Part shown: positions 52,266 through 60,293 of the stretch, piece by piece
Numbering within the stretch: position 1 is the stretch's first letter
Layout of the letters: each line of letters begins with the position of its first letter
Assembly (NCBI RefSeq): GCF_900110425.1
Contig: NZ_FODS01000016.1
Coordinates: 1 to 64,000, forward strand
Direction: 5' to 3'
Length of the DNA stretch: 64,000 bases
Source: Salinihabitans flavidus
GTDB lineage: Bacteria; Pseudomonadota; Alphaproteobacteria; Rhodobacterales; Rhodobacteraceae
Notes under the pieces: generated by a model
Database searches by the model: none
The model's input: the letters and a program-made list of their open reading frames with translations, nothing else
Told to the model about the DNA's origin: nothing
Program-made: the position numbers and the translations under genes

Positions 52266-52318
52266 GCCCCGGGGCTCTGCCCCGGACCCCGAGGTATTTC
52301 ACCCGAAAAGAGGCGGCG
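52266..52318 (+). repeat. GC-hairpin intergenic repeat, copy 1
   Basis: CCGGGGCTCTGCCCCGG forms a tight stem, followed by ACCCCGAGGTATTTCACC and GAAAAGAGG. The same arrangement, GC stem then ACCCC, (A/G)GTATT, GC-rich bases and AAGA, recurs at 57.43 and 61.37 kb. It lies between convergent symporter and Lrp genes, where it could end both transcripts. Elements of this sort are, as far as recalled, common in Rhodobacterales. Confidence 0.75.
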
Positions 52319-52323
52319 GTCGA

Positions 52324-52761
52324 TCAGGGCGCGCGGTCGAGTTTGGTGGCCAGGTGGATCAGGCTTTCGGAACTGTGCACGCCGCGCGCCTCTCCGATCC
52401 GGTCGAGGGTGGCGTCAAGCTCTTCGGTGGTCTGAGCGGCGATCTGCACGATGAGATCCACCCGGCCCGAGGTGGTGTGCACCCTTTCCACCCCCGGCAG
52501 CGATTTGAGCCGCGCGAGGACGGCGGGCCCGGAGCGCGGCTCTATCGCCACGAGCGCGGTGGCGCGGATCGGGGGGCGGGCCTGCGGGCCGGGACGCAGG
52601 GTGTAGCCGGCGATTGCGCCCGACGCTTCCAGCCGGTCGATGCGGGCCTGCACGGTGGTGCGCGCCAGACCCAGTTGCCGAGCGAGCGTGGCCACAGGCG
52701 CGCGGGCATTCTCGGCCAGACGGGCGAGCAGGGCGCGGTCGGTTTCGTCGAGTTGCATCAT
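52324..52761 (-). CDS. Lrp/AsnC-family transcriptional regulator
   Basis: 145 residues. The N-terminal HTH is LDETDRALLARLAENARAPV then ATLARQLGLARTTVQARIDR. The C-terminal RAM/ligand domain includes VERVHTTSGRVDLIVQIAAQ. These regulators usually sense an amino acid and act on a neighbouring gene. It is divergent from the PLP decarboxylase with about 106 bases between, so the decarboxylase is the likely target and its amino acid the likely effector. Confidence 0.9.
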   Translation of the reverse strand: MMQLDETDRALLARLAENARAPVATLARQLGLARTTVQARIDRLEASGAIAGYTLRPGPQARPPIRATALVAIEPRSGPAVLARLKSLPGVERVHTTSGRVDLIVQIAAQTTEELDATLDRIGEARGVHSSESLIHLATKLDRAP

Positions 52762-52867
52762 TATTTGGTCATTTTGCCGTCAATTCGCTGCGATTCTATC
52801 AGATCGCCACGCGGAATCGACGTGAATTCCCCACAGACTGAAAGAAAACGGGACATGAGGTAGGACA

Positions 52868-54001
52868 ATGCGCAGTCAACCGGCTCTATGGCCGTCGCCG
52901 ATCCGGCACATGGTGAAGATGCAGCCCGACGCGCCGGTGCTCTATTTCGCACCGGAGGTGTTGCAGGCCAGCGCACGGCGGTTCGTACGGGGATTTGGCG
53001 GGCTTGTGACCTATGCGGTCAAGGCCAACGCCGATCCGGCGGTGCTCGACAATCTTGTCGGGGCGGGGATCGGGGCCTTCGATGTCGCCTCTCCGGCAGA
53101 GATGGCGCAGGCGCGGGCGGCGCATCCGCGCGCCCTTCTGAATTATCACAACCCGGTGCGGTCGCGCGCGGAGATTGCCGCGGCGATGGCGCATGGCATC
53201 GCAAGCTGGTCGGTGGATTGCCCGCGAGAGTTGGAAAAGCTCTCCGAGGTGCCGCGCGAGGGCACGCGGATCGCGGTGCGCCTGCGTCTGCCGGTGGCAG
53301 GGGCGGCCTATGACTTCGGTGAGAAGTTCGGCGCCGACCCGGCGCAGGCGGTGGTGCTGCTTCGGCGCGCGGCGGCGATGGGGTTCGCGCCCGCGATGAC
53401 TTTTCATCCCGGCACGCAATGCGCCGACCCCGAGGCCTGGGCGGTCTATGTGCGCGCGGCGGCGGAGGTGGCGCGGCGCGCGGGAGTGCGGCTTTGCCAG
53501 TTCAACGTGGGCGGCGGGTTCGCGGCGCACCGCGCGGGGGAGGCCCCCGATCTGGAGGCGATCTTCAGCCGCATCGCCACCGAGGTCCGCGCGGCGTTCG
53601 GGCCGGACGCCCCGGCGCTGGTTTGCGAGCCGGGGCGCGCAATGGTGGCCGAGGCGTTCACGCTGGCGCTTCGGGTGAAGGCGGTGCGTGCGGGCGGGGC
53701 GCTGTTTCTCAACGACGGGATCTATGGCGCGCTGATGGAGTTGCGCGATATCGGCCTGCCCGCGCGGATCGAGGCGCGGCGCCCCGATGGTGGCGCGGTG
53801 CCGGGCGCCCCGGTGCCGCGGGTGATTTTCGGGCCGACCTGTGACAGTCTCGACCGGCTGCCGGACCCCATGCCGCTGCCTGACGGGATCGCGGAGGGCG
53901 ACTATGTGCTGATCCGCGCGATGGGGGCCTATGCGGCGTCGCTGTCCACGCGGTTCAACGGCTATGGCGCGCAGGAGATCGTGACCGTCACCGCGCCGTG
54001 A
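52868..54001 (+). CDS. fold-III PLP amino acid decarboxylase (ornithine/lysine decarboxylase-like)
   Basis: 377 residues. Lys52 in TYAVKANADP is the PLP lysine, FNVGGGF binds phosphate, and FGPTCDSLDRL and GAYAASLSTRFNGYG are ODC/DapDC-type substrate and cofactor blocks. It decarboxylates ornithine, lysine or a related diamino acid to the diamine. The basic residue decision between ODC and LDC cannot be made by eye. AGG precedes the ATG at 52868. The Lrp gene is divergent. Confidence 0.87.
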   Translation: MRSQPALWPSPIRHMVKMQPDAPVLYFAPEVLQASARRFVRGFGGLVTYAVKANADPAVLDNLVGAGIGAFDVASPAEMAQARAAHPRALLNYHNPVRSRAEIAAAMAHGIASWSVDCPRELEKLSEVPREGTRIAVRLRLPVAGAAYDFGEKFGADPAQAVVLLRRAAAMGFAPAMTFHPGTQCADPEAWAVYVRAAAEVARRAGVRLCQFNVGGGFAAHRAGEAPDLEAIFSRIATEVRAAFGPDAPALVCEPGRAMVAEAFTLALRVKAVRAGGALFLNDGIYGALMELRDIGLPARIEARRPDGGAVPGAPVPRVIFGPTCDSLDRLPDPMPLPDGIAEGDYVLIRAMGAYAASLSTRFNGYGAQEIVTVTAP

Positions 54002-54072
54002 TCGGGTGCGCACTGGACAGCACAGCGCGGCGCGTTAGTGTCGGCCCCGAGTCCAATGCGCGAAGGCAGGTC

Positions 54073-56370
54073 ATGGAGAAGTTCGGAAAAAGCCAGTCAA
54101 TCAAGCGGGTGGAGGACGTGCGGTTCCTGACCGGCGGGGGCCGCTATGTGGACGATATCGCGCCCGAGGGGGCGCTTTATGCCCATGTGTTCCGCTCGCC
54201 CGTGGCCCATGCGTCGATCACCGAACTGGATGTGAGCGCGGCGCGGGCCGCCGAGGGGGTGCACCTGGTGCTGACGCTCGACGATCTGGAGACGGCCGGG
54301 ATGAACGTGGCGATGCGCGCCAACCTTCAGAAGAACCGCGACGGCAGTCGGGGGGCGGCGCCCGAGCGGCCCATGCTGGCGCGCGGCAGGCTGCGTTTTG
54401 TGGGCGAGGCTGTGGCGCTCGTCGTGGCGGACACGCCTGAGCAGGCGCGCGATGCGGCCGAACTGATCGAGCTGGAGTATGAGGATCTGCCTGTCTCGCT
54501 CAATCTGGCGCCGGGGGGCGAGACGATCCACCCAGAAGCGCCCGGGAACCGCGCCTTCGACTGGGCACTGGGAGAGGCGGATGCCGTGCGGGCGGCGTTC
54601 GATGCGGCGGCGCATGTGGTGTCGCTTGAAGTGGGCGACAACCGGGTGATCATCAATTCGATGGAGCCGCGCGGATGCTATGCCGAATGGGATGGAGCGC
54701 GGCTTCATCTGTGCGTCAACGGGCAGGGTGTCTGGGGCGCGAAGGATCAGCTTTGCAACGCCTTCGACCTTCCGCCCGAAGCGGTGCGCGTGACCACGCC
54801 GGACGTGGGCGGCGGTTTCGGCATGAAGGCGATCGTCTATCCCGAGAGTTTCGTGGTGGCGCAGGCGGCGAAGGCATTGGGCCGTCCGGTGCGCTGGATG
54901 AGCGAGCGGGGCGAAGCGATGCTGAGCGATCATGCCGGGCGCGATCTGGTGTCCGTGGCGGAGATGGCCTTTGACGCCGATCTGAAAGCGACTGGCTATC
55001 GGGTGCGCACGCGCTGCAATCTCGGTGCCTACAACTCCGGTATGGGGCAGATGATACAGACCCAGCTTTTCAGCCGGGTGTTTCCTGGGGTCTACGATCT
55101 TCAGAACACACTTCTGGAGGTGGAGGGATACTACACCAACACCACGCAGGTCGATGCCTATCGCGGCGCGGGGCGGCCCGAGGCGATCTATGTGATCGAG
55201 CGGTTGATGGATCGTGCGGCGCGCGAGCTTGGGGTGGACCCCTGGGAGTTGCGGCGGTGCAATTTCATCGCGCCGGGGGCTTTCCCCTACGAGAGCGCCA
55301 CGGGCGAGATCTATGACGTGGGCGATTTCCCGCGTGTGCTCGACCATGCGGAGCGGGCGGCGGACCGGGCCGGGTTCGACGCGCGCCGGGAGCGGAGCGA
55401 AGCGCGGGGAAAACTGCGCGGGATCGGGCTTTGTTACTATATCGAAAGTATTCTGGGCGATCCTTCCGAGGGCGCAACGGTGGAATTCAACGCGGATGGT
55501 GGCGTGACGATCTATGTCGGCACACAATCGAACGGGCAGGGGCATGAAACGGTCTATGCCACGTTCCTGAGCGATCAGACCGGGATTCCGGCTGAGCGTA
55601 TCTCTGTTGTGCAGGGCGACAGCGACCTGATCGCGAAGGGAGGCGGCACCGGCGGGTCGCGCTCCGTCACCACGCAGGCGAACGCCACGCTGGCGGCGGT
55701 GGACAAGATGATCGCCGCCTTCCGGCCGTTTCTGGCCGAGAGGATGGGGGTGGCCGAAAGCGCCGTTGGTTTCGATGACGAGAGGTTTCGCGCGGACGGG
55801 TCGAACCTGACGCCGACGATGATCGAGGCGGCCGAGATGGCACGCGCGGCGGGGCGCGAGGATCTGCTGCGCCATGAGGCGCGCGCCCGGCTCGAGGCGC
55901 GGTCCTTTCCCAATGGCGCGCATGTGGCCGAGGTGGAGGTGGATCCAGAGACCGGCAAGGTCACGCTTGACCGCTACACCGTGGTCGATGATTTCGGCAA
56001 CCTGATCAACCCGATGCTCGTCGAGGGGCAGGTGCATGGCGGCGTGGCGCAGGGCGTGGGTCAGGCGCTGTGGGAGCGGAGCGTGCATGACGCGGAGGGG
56101 CAGTTGCTCACGGCAAGTTTCATGGACTACGCGATGCCGAGGGCCGATGATCTTCCCCTGTTCAGGTTCGAGACGGAGCCTGTGCCCTCCACCGCGAATG
56201 TGATGGGCATGAAGGGCTGCGGTGAGGCGGGGACAGTGGGCGCGATGGCCGCGACGGCGAATGCGGTGCAGGATGCGCTTTGGCAGCGCGGGGTTCGACA
56301 GGCGGATATGCCCTTCACCCCGCATCGGGTATGGAGCATGTTGAACGGTGAGCTTCACAGGGCTGACTAA
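54073..56370 (+). CDS. xanthine dehydrogenase/CoxL-family molybdopterin-binding subunit (orphan)
   Basis: 765 residues from ATG 54073. Aldehyde oxidase/xanthine dehydrogenase a/b hammerhead at the N-terminus (RFLTGGGRYVDDI, ARGRLRFVGEAVALVVADT), then the molybdopterin domain with PDVGGGFGMKAIVYPE and the active-site loop VDAYRGAGRPEAIYV. That loop is the AYRGAGR form-II type, not the AYRCSFR of true CO dehydrogenase. GCGEAGTVGAMAATANAV carries the catalytic Glu. The usual FeS and FAD subunits are absent on both sides. Substrate unknown. It overlaps the next gene by 23 bases. Confidence 0.87.
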   Translation: MEKFGKSQSIKRVEDVRFLTGGGRYVDDIAPEGALYAHVFRSPVAHASITELDVSAARAAEGVHLVLTLDDLETAGMNVAMRANLQKNRDGSRGAAPERPMLARGRLRFVGEAVALVVADTPEQARDAAELIELEYEDLPVSLNLAPGGETIHPEAPGNRAFDWALGEADAVRAAFDAAAHVVSLEVGDNRVIINSMEPRGCYAEWDGARLHLCVNGQGVWGAKDQLCNAFDLPPEAVRVTTPDVGGGFGMKAIVYPESFVVAQAAKALGRPVRWMSERGEAMLSDHAGRDLVSVAEMAFDADLKATGYRVRTRCNLGAYNSGMGQMIQTQLFSRVFPGVYDLQNTLLEVEGYYTNTTQVDAYRGAGRPEAIYVIERLMDRAARELGVDPWELRRCNFIAPGAFPYESATGEIYDVGDFPRVLDHAERAADRAGFDARRERSEARGKLRGIGLCYYIESILGDPSEGATVEFNADGGVTIYVGTQSNGQGHETVYATFLSDQTGIPAERISVVQGDSDLIAKGGGTGGSRSVTTQANATLAAVDKMIAAFRPFLAERMGVAESAVGFDDERFRADGSNLTPTMIEAAEMARAAGREDLLRHEARARLEARSFPNGAHVAEVEVDPETGKVTLDRYTVVDDFGNLINPMLVEGQVHGGVAQGVGQALWERSVHDAEGQLLTASFMDYAMPRADDLPLFRFETEPVPSTANVMGMKGCGEAGTVGAMAATANAVQDALWQRGVRQADMPFTPHRVWSMLNGELHRAD

Positions 56371-57418
56371 ACGGCTTTTCGGATGGCTTGGCCGCCCCTG
56401 GCGGCTGGATCATTCCAAACCCGGTCGGGGCCGGGGGGCGCAAACCCATGTGATCATCCTCGACGGGACGATGTCCACGCTGGAGCCGGGACAGGAGACC
56501 AATGCCGGTCAGACCTATCGCCTGCTTCAGGAGATGGGCGCGCAGGTCTCGCTCTACTACGAGGCGGGGGTGCAGTGGTCCGACTGGCGCACCACGCCCG
56601 CCGTGATGATGGGGCGCGGGATCAACCGGCAGATCCGCCGCGCCTATGGGTTTCTCGCCTCGCGCTATCGGCCCGGAGACCGGATTTTCCTGATCGGCTA
56701 TTCGCGCGGCGCCTTTGCGGTGCGATCGCTGGCGGGGGTGATCGACCGGGTCGGGCTTTTGCAGGCGCGCCACGCCACGGAGCGCAATATCCGGCAGGTC
56801 TATCGTCACTACGAAAGCGCGCCCCAGGGCGACGCGGCACGCGATTTCGCCCGGCTCTACTGCCACCACCATGTCGAGATCGAGATGGTCGGGGTCTGGG
56901 ACACGGTCAAGGCGCTGGGTTTGCGGCTGCCGCTTCTGTGGCAGTTCTCGGAAGCCAGGCACGAGTTTCACAACCATCACCTTGGCCATTCGATCCGGCA
57001 CGGGTTTCACGCGCTGGCGCTGCATGAGACACGCGAGGTGTTCGCGCCGGTGCTTTGGGAGTGTCCGCCGGACTGGGCCGGGCGGGCCGAGCAGGTCTGG
57101 TTTCGCGGCGCGCATGGCGATGTGGGCGGGCAGCTTTCCGGGTTCGAGGCGGCGCGGCCGCTGGCCAATATTCCGCTGGTGTGGATGCTCGAGCGGATGG
57201 AGCAGTGCGACCTGCCGCTTCCAGAGGGATGGCGCGGACGGTTCGAGATCGACCCACAGGCCCCGTCTGTCGGCACCTGGCGGGGATGGGGCAAGATGTT
57301 CCTGCTGCGCAAGCGCCGCGGTGTGGGGCGCGATGTGTCAGAGCGTCTTCACGAGAGTGCGCAACCCCTGCCCAGCGAGGACCCCCCGGCACAGAATCTA
57401 TCGGGTTCGCGGGCCTGA
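56348..57418 (+). CDS. DUF2235 alpha/beta-hydrolase-like protein
   Basis: 356 residues from GTG 56348, inside the end of the preceding gene. HVIILDGTMSTLEPGQETN and the nucleophile elbow IGYSRGAFAVRSLAGVI identify DUF2235, the fold shared with Tle1-type phospholipase effectors; VGVWDTVKALG and FRGAHGDVGGQ supply the remaining putative triad. No signal peptide or secretion genes are seen, so an effector role is not supported. The overlap suggests coupling to the molybdoenzyme. Confidence 0.82.
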   Translation: MSFTGLTKRLFGWLGRPWRLDHSKPGRGRGAQTHVIILDGTMSTLEPGQETNAGQTYRLLQEMGAQVSLYYEAGVQWSDWRTTPAVMMGRGINRQIRRAYGFLASRYRPGDRIFLIGYSRGAFAVRSLAGVIDRVGLLQARHATERNIRQVYRHYESAPQGDAARDFARLYCHHHVEIEMVGVWDTVKALGLRLPLLWQFSEARHEFHNHHLGHSIRHGFHALALHETREVFAPVLWECPPDWAGRAEQVWFRGAHGDVGGQLSGFEAARPLANIPLVWMLERMEQCDLPLPEGWRGRFEIDPQAPSVGTWRGWGKMFLLRKRRGVGRDVSERLHESAQPLPSEDPPAQNLSGSRA

Positions 57419-57430
57419 CGCGTGGATGCG

Positions 57431-57487
57431 CCGGGGGCTTTGCGCCCCCCGACCCCCGCAAGGTATTTGCGCCGAGAAGAGGGGCGG
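57431..57487 (+). repeat. GC-hairpin intergenic repeat, copy 2
   Basis: CCGGGGGCTTTGCGCCCCCC forms the stem, followed by GACCCCCGCAAGGTATTTGC, GCCGAGAAGAGG and GGCGG. Same plan as the copies at 52.27 and 61.37 kb. It lies just after the DUF2235 stop and before a gene on the same strand. Confidence 0.75.
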
Positions 57488-57558
57488 GACGGTGGACAAA
57501 TCCGGCCGTAAACATGAGACTGTGCCCGACGACACGGCAATCCGAGAAGGAGAGAGTC

Positions 57559-58113
57559 ATGGCTGCACGTCCCCCCGTATGCGAGTTCGGCCTGCCCGCG
57601 CCGGAGTTCGACCTGCCCGCCACCGACGGCCAGCGCTATCGGCTGGAGGATATTCGCGGCGAGGCCGGCACGCTGATCATGTTCATCTGCAACCACTGCC
57701 CCTTCGTGCTGGCGGTGCTGGACCGGATCGTGCGCGATGCGCGCGATCTGCAGGCACTGGGCGTCGGGGTGGCGGCGATCTGTTCCAACGATGCGGCGAC
57801 CTATCCGGATGACAGTTTCGACAACATGGCGGTTCTGGCGCGGGAGAAGGGATTTCCCTTTCCCTATCTGCATGACGAGGATCAGAGCGTGGCGCGCGCC
57901 TATGGTGCGGTCTGCACGCCGGATTTCTTTGGCTACAACGCCGATGCGCAATTGCAGTATCGCGGGCGGCTGGATGCCTCTGGCCGCCATCCGGCGCCGG
58001 AGGGGGCACCGCGCGAGCTTTACGAGGCAATGCGCCAGATCGCACAGACCGGGCAGGGTCCGCGCGATCAGGTGCCTTCGATGGGTTGTTCGATCAAGTG
58101 GAAAGCGGCGTGA
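57559..58113 (+). CDS. thioredoxin-fold AhpC/TSA-like protein with CNHC motif
   Basis: 184 residues from ATG 57559, with AAGGAGAGAG just upstream; the 5' extension of the frame crosses repeat copy 2. FGLPAPEFDLPATDGQRYRL opens a peroxiredoxin-like domain. LIMFICNHCPFVLAVLDRI has a CxxC placed as in thioredoxins, and AYGAVCTPDFFGYN carries a third cysteine. Likely a cytoplasmic thiol peroxidase or disulfide reductase. The stop overlaps the phosphatase start (GTGA). Confidence 0.83.
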   Translation: MAARPPVCEFGLPAPEFDLPATDGQRYRLEDIRGEAGTLIMFICNHCPFVLAVLDRIVRDARDLQALGVGVAAICSNDAATYPDDSFDNMAVLAREKGFPFPYLHDEDQSVARAYGAVCTPDFFGYNADAQLQYRGRLDASGRHPAPEGAPRELYEAMRQIAQTGQGPRDQVPSMGCSIKWKAA

Positions 58114-58760
58114 GCGGCGCGGTTGTCTTTGATCTGGACGGAACGCTCGTTCACAGCGCGCCCGACATACACGCCGCTGTCAACCGCGCGCTGGCCGAGC
58201 AGGGGCAGGAGCCGCTTTCGCTTGGCGCGGTGACAGGGTTCATCGGCGACGGGGTGCCCGCGCTGATCGCGGGGGTGGCGGACGACCGCGGCATTGCGCC
58301 GGAGCGGCGAGAGACGCTCATGGCGCGGTATCTGTTTCATTACAACGCCGATTCGGTCGCGCTCACCCGGCCGTTTCCGGGGCTGGAGAGGACCCTGTCC
58401 ACGCTCATCGGGTCGGGGCATCGGCTTGGCGTGTGCACCAACAAGCCGGAAGGATCGGCGCGCGACATCCTGCGCCTGCTTGGGCTCGATCGGTATTTCG
58501 AGGTGGTGGTGGGGGCGGGCAGCCTGCCGCAGCGCAAACCGCATCCGGCGCCGCTTCTGCATTGCTTTGAGCGGCTGGACGCGCAGGGTGTCTATGTCGG
58601 GGACAGCGAGGTGGACGGCGAATGCGCCGCGCGTGCCGGGGTGCCGTTCCTGCTCTTCACCGGGGGGTATCGCAAGCGCCGGGTGGCGGAAATCCCGCAT
58701 CGGGAGGCCTTTGGCCGGTTTGCCGATTTGCCGGGACTTATGGCCGCGCCGGCGGCATGA
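58110..58760 (+). CDS. gph: HAD-superfamily phosphatase, phosphoglycolate phosphatase-like
   Basis: 216 residues from GTG 58110, which overlaps the previous stop; TTG 58086 is in frame but less likely. Motif I VFDLDGTLVHSAPDI (nucleophile Asp), motif II VCTNKP, and motif III/IV GDSEVDGECAARAG are present, with a helical cap. It probably dephosphorylates 2-phosphoglycolate or a similar small phosphate ester; the gph symbol is provisional. Confidence 0.83.
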   Translation: MSGAVVFDLDGTLVHSAPDIHAAVNRALAEQGQEPLSLGAVTGFIGDGVPALIAGVADDRGIAPERRETLMARYLFHYNADSVALTRPFPGLERTLSTLIGSGHRLGVCTNKPEGSARDILRLLGLDRYFEVVVGAGSLPQRKPHPAPLLHCFERLDAQGVYVGDSEVDGECAARAGVPFLLFTGGYRKRRVAEIPHREAFGRFADLPGLMAAPAA

Positions 58761-58766
58761 GGCGGA

Positions 58767-59264
58767 TCACCCCGCGGGCAGCGCGTCCATGACGATGCAG
58801 GTGGTGGAGCCGGTGGCGTAGAGGCGGTCGTCCTTTATGCCGCGAATCTCGCCGTTGGCGATACCGGTGGAGCGGCCCGCGTGCTGCACCGTGCCGATGG
58901 CGTCCACCGTGGTGCCGATCGGGATCGGGCGGATGATATTCACCTTGTATTCCAGCGTGGTATAGACCTTGCCGCGTGGCAGTTCGGTCATCACCGCGCA
59001 GGCCATGCAACTGTCGAGCGCCGCGCCATACCAGCCGCCGTGCACCGTGCTCATGGGATTGGTGACGCCGAAACCGGGCGTGCCGCGAAACACCACGCGG
59101 CCCTTTTCGGCATGCACAGGCCAGAAGCCCATCGTGGCGCCTATGGGCGGGCCGGCCAGCTTGCCGTCGATCATGTCCTGCATGAACTCGAGCCCGCTGC
59201 GCGAGAGAACCTCGGCCATGTCGGGCATGTCGTCGATGGTCTGGGCAATGAAACGGTCGGCCAT
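58767..59264 (-). CDS. PaaI-type hotdog-fold thioesterase
   Basis: 165 residues from the ATG at 59264, with AAGGGGAA upstream. The hotdog signature STVHGGWYGAALDSCMACAV and the strand YTTLEYKVNIIRPIPIGTTV are typical of PaaI/YdiI acyl-CoA thioesterases. It hydrolyses an aryl- or acyl-CoA in the cytoplasm; substrate unknown. It converges on the phosphatase gene. Confidence 0.87.
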   Translation of the reverse strand: MADRFIAQTIDDMPDMAEVLSRSGLEFMQDMIDGKLAGPPIGATMGFWPVHAEKGRVVFRGTPGFGVTNPMSTVHGGWYGAALDSCMACAVMTELPRGKVYTTLEYKVNIIRPIPIGTTVDAIGTVQHAGRSTGIANGEIRGIKDDRLYATGSTTCIVMDALPAG

Positions 59265-59333
59265 CCTTGTTCCCCTTGTCATTCGGGCACAGGATGGCCG
59301 CAAACCCGGAGCGGGTGCAATGCGGGCGGCGTG

Positions 59334-60200
59334 TTACGCGACGTTCTCGAGCTTGATCTCCGGCTTGATGCCGAGCGCGAAGCAGACATCGCGCGTCAGT
59401 TCGGGCCGGTTGAGCGTGTAGAAATGCAGCGCGTCCACGCCCTCGTCGATCAGATCGGAGCACAGCTCCGTACAGATGGCGGTGGCCAGCAGGTCGGCAC
59501 GGTCGTCGCGCAGCGCCTTGTCGAAGGCGTCATCGAGCCATGCGGGGATATAGGCGCCGCATTTGCTGGCGAACTTGCGCGCGCCGGTCCAGTTCTCGAT
59601 GGGAAAAATGCCGGGGGTGATGGGCGCGTTGATCCCGGCCTTGGCGCAGGCATCGCGAAAGCGCAGGAAGCTATCGGCCTCGAAGAAAAACTGCGTCACC
59701 GCCTCGTCGGCGCCGGCGTCGATCTTGGCCTTGAGCCAGTCGATGTCGGCCTGCATGTCGGCGGCTTCGGGATGCTTGTCGGGATAGGCGCCCACGCGGA
59801 TGGTGAACTTGCCGGTATCCGCCAGCGCCGAGATCAATTCACAGCTATTGGCGAACCCGTCGGGATGGGGGGTGAAATGGTCGCTTCCCTTGGGCGGATC
59901 GCCACGCAGGGCAACGATTTCCTTGACCCCGGACTTGGCGAATTCATCAGCGATTGCAAGGGTTTCGTCGCGGCTTGCGTTCACGCAGGTAAGATGGGCG
60001 GCAACGTTCAGCCCGCTGGATTTGTGCAGCGTGGCGACCGCATCGCGGGTCAGATCGCGCGTCGTGCCGCCGGCGCCATACGTCACCGAGACGAAGCGCG
60101 GGTTGAGCGGGGCCAGCACCTGCACGGTATCCCACAGGCGAAAGGACGCCTGAAGGTTTTGCGGCGGGAAGAACTCGAAGGAGATACTCGGTGCGGGCAT
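59334..60200 (-). CDS. metF: 5,10-methylenetetrahydrofolate reductase
   Basis: 288 residues. SFEFFPPQNLQASFRLWDTV, VSVTYGAGGTTRDLT, HLTCVNASRDETL and TQFFFEADSFLRF are MetF blocks contacting FAD and folate. It reduces 5,10-methylene-THF to 5-methyl-THF for methionine synthesis. Divergent from a MetR-type regulator 93 bases away, with a MetR-like box in the gap. Confidence 0.96.
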   Translation of the reverse strand: MPAPSISFEFFPPQNLQASFRLWDTVQVLAPLNPRFVSVTYGAGGTTRDLTRDAVATLHKSSGLNVAAHLTCVNASRDETLAIADEFAKSGVKEIVALRGDPPKGSDHFTPHPDGFANSCELISALADTGKFTIRVGAYPDKHPEAADMQADIDWLKAKIDAGADEAVTQFFFEADSFLRFRDACAKAGINAPITPGIFPIENWTGARKFASKCGAYIPAWLDDAFDKALRDDRADLLATAICTELCSDLIDEGVDALHFYTLNRPELTRDVCFALGIKPEIKLENVA

Positions 60201-60252
60201 GGGGCGGCTTTCCGTTTTTCAGTGTCCCGCTCTTGTCGCAGTTCGGGCATTG

Positions 60253-60265
60253 TGAGACAACTTCA
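60253..60265. promoter_or_regulatory. candidate MetR binding site
   Basis: TGAG-ACAAC-TTCA (60253-60265) matches the MetR consensus TGAA-N5-TTCA with one mismatch. It is centred between metF and the metR-type gene. Confidence 0.45.
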
Positions 60266-60293
60266 TAATTCTCAAGAACAACATGAGCGAAAT

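Noticed and set aside
54097-56358. 753-codon minus-strand frame opposite the molybdopterin dehydrogenase gene
   Set aside because: Arg/His-rich translation without domains; a composition artefact of the opposite gene.
54073-56370. Aerobic CO dehydrogenase large subunit
   Set aside because: The active-site loop is AYRGAGR, lacking the Cys of AYRCSFR, and coxS/coxM are absent.
56348-57418. Type VI secretion phospholipase effector
   Set aside because: DUF2235 fold is shared, but no VgrG, PAAR, immunity or T6SS genes are in the window.
58881-60293. 470-codon 5' extension of the metR frame
   Set aside because: It runs antisense to the thioesterase and metF genes; MetR homology begins only at 60294-60300.
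60201-60293. SAM riboswitch upstream of metF
   Set aside because: The divergent gap is only 93 bases, with no SAM-I or SAM-II-like paired core visible; a MetR box explains regulation better.
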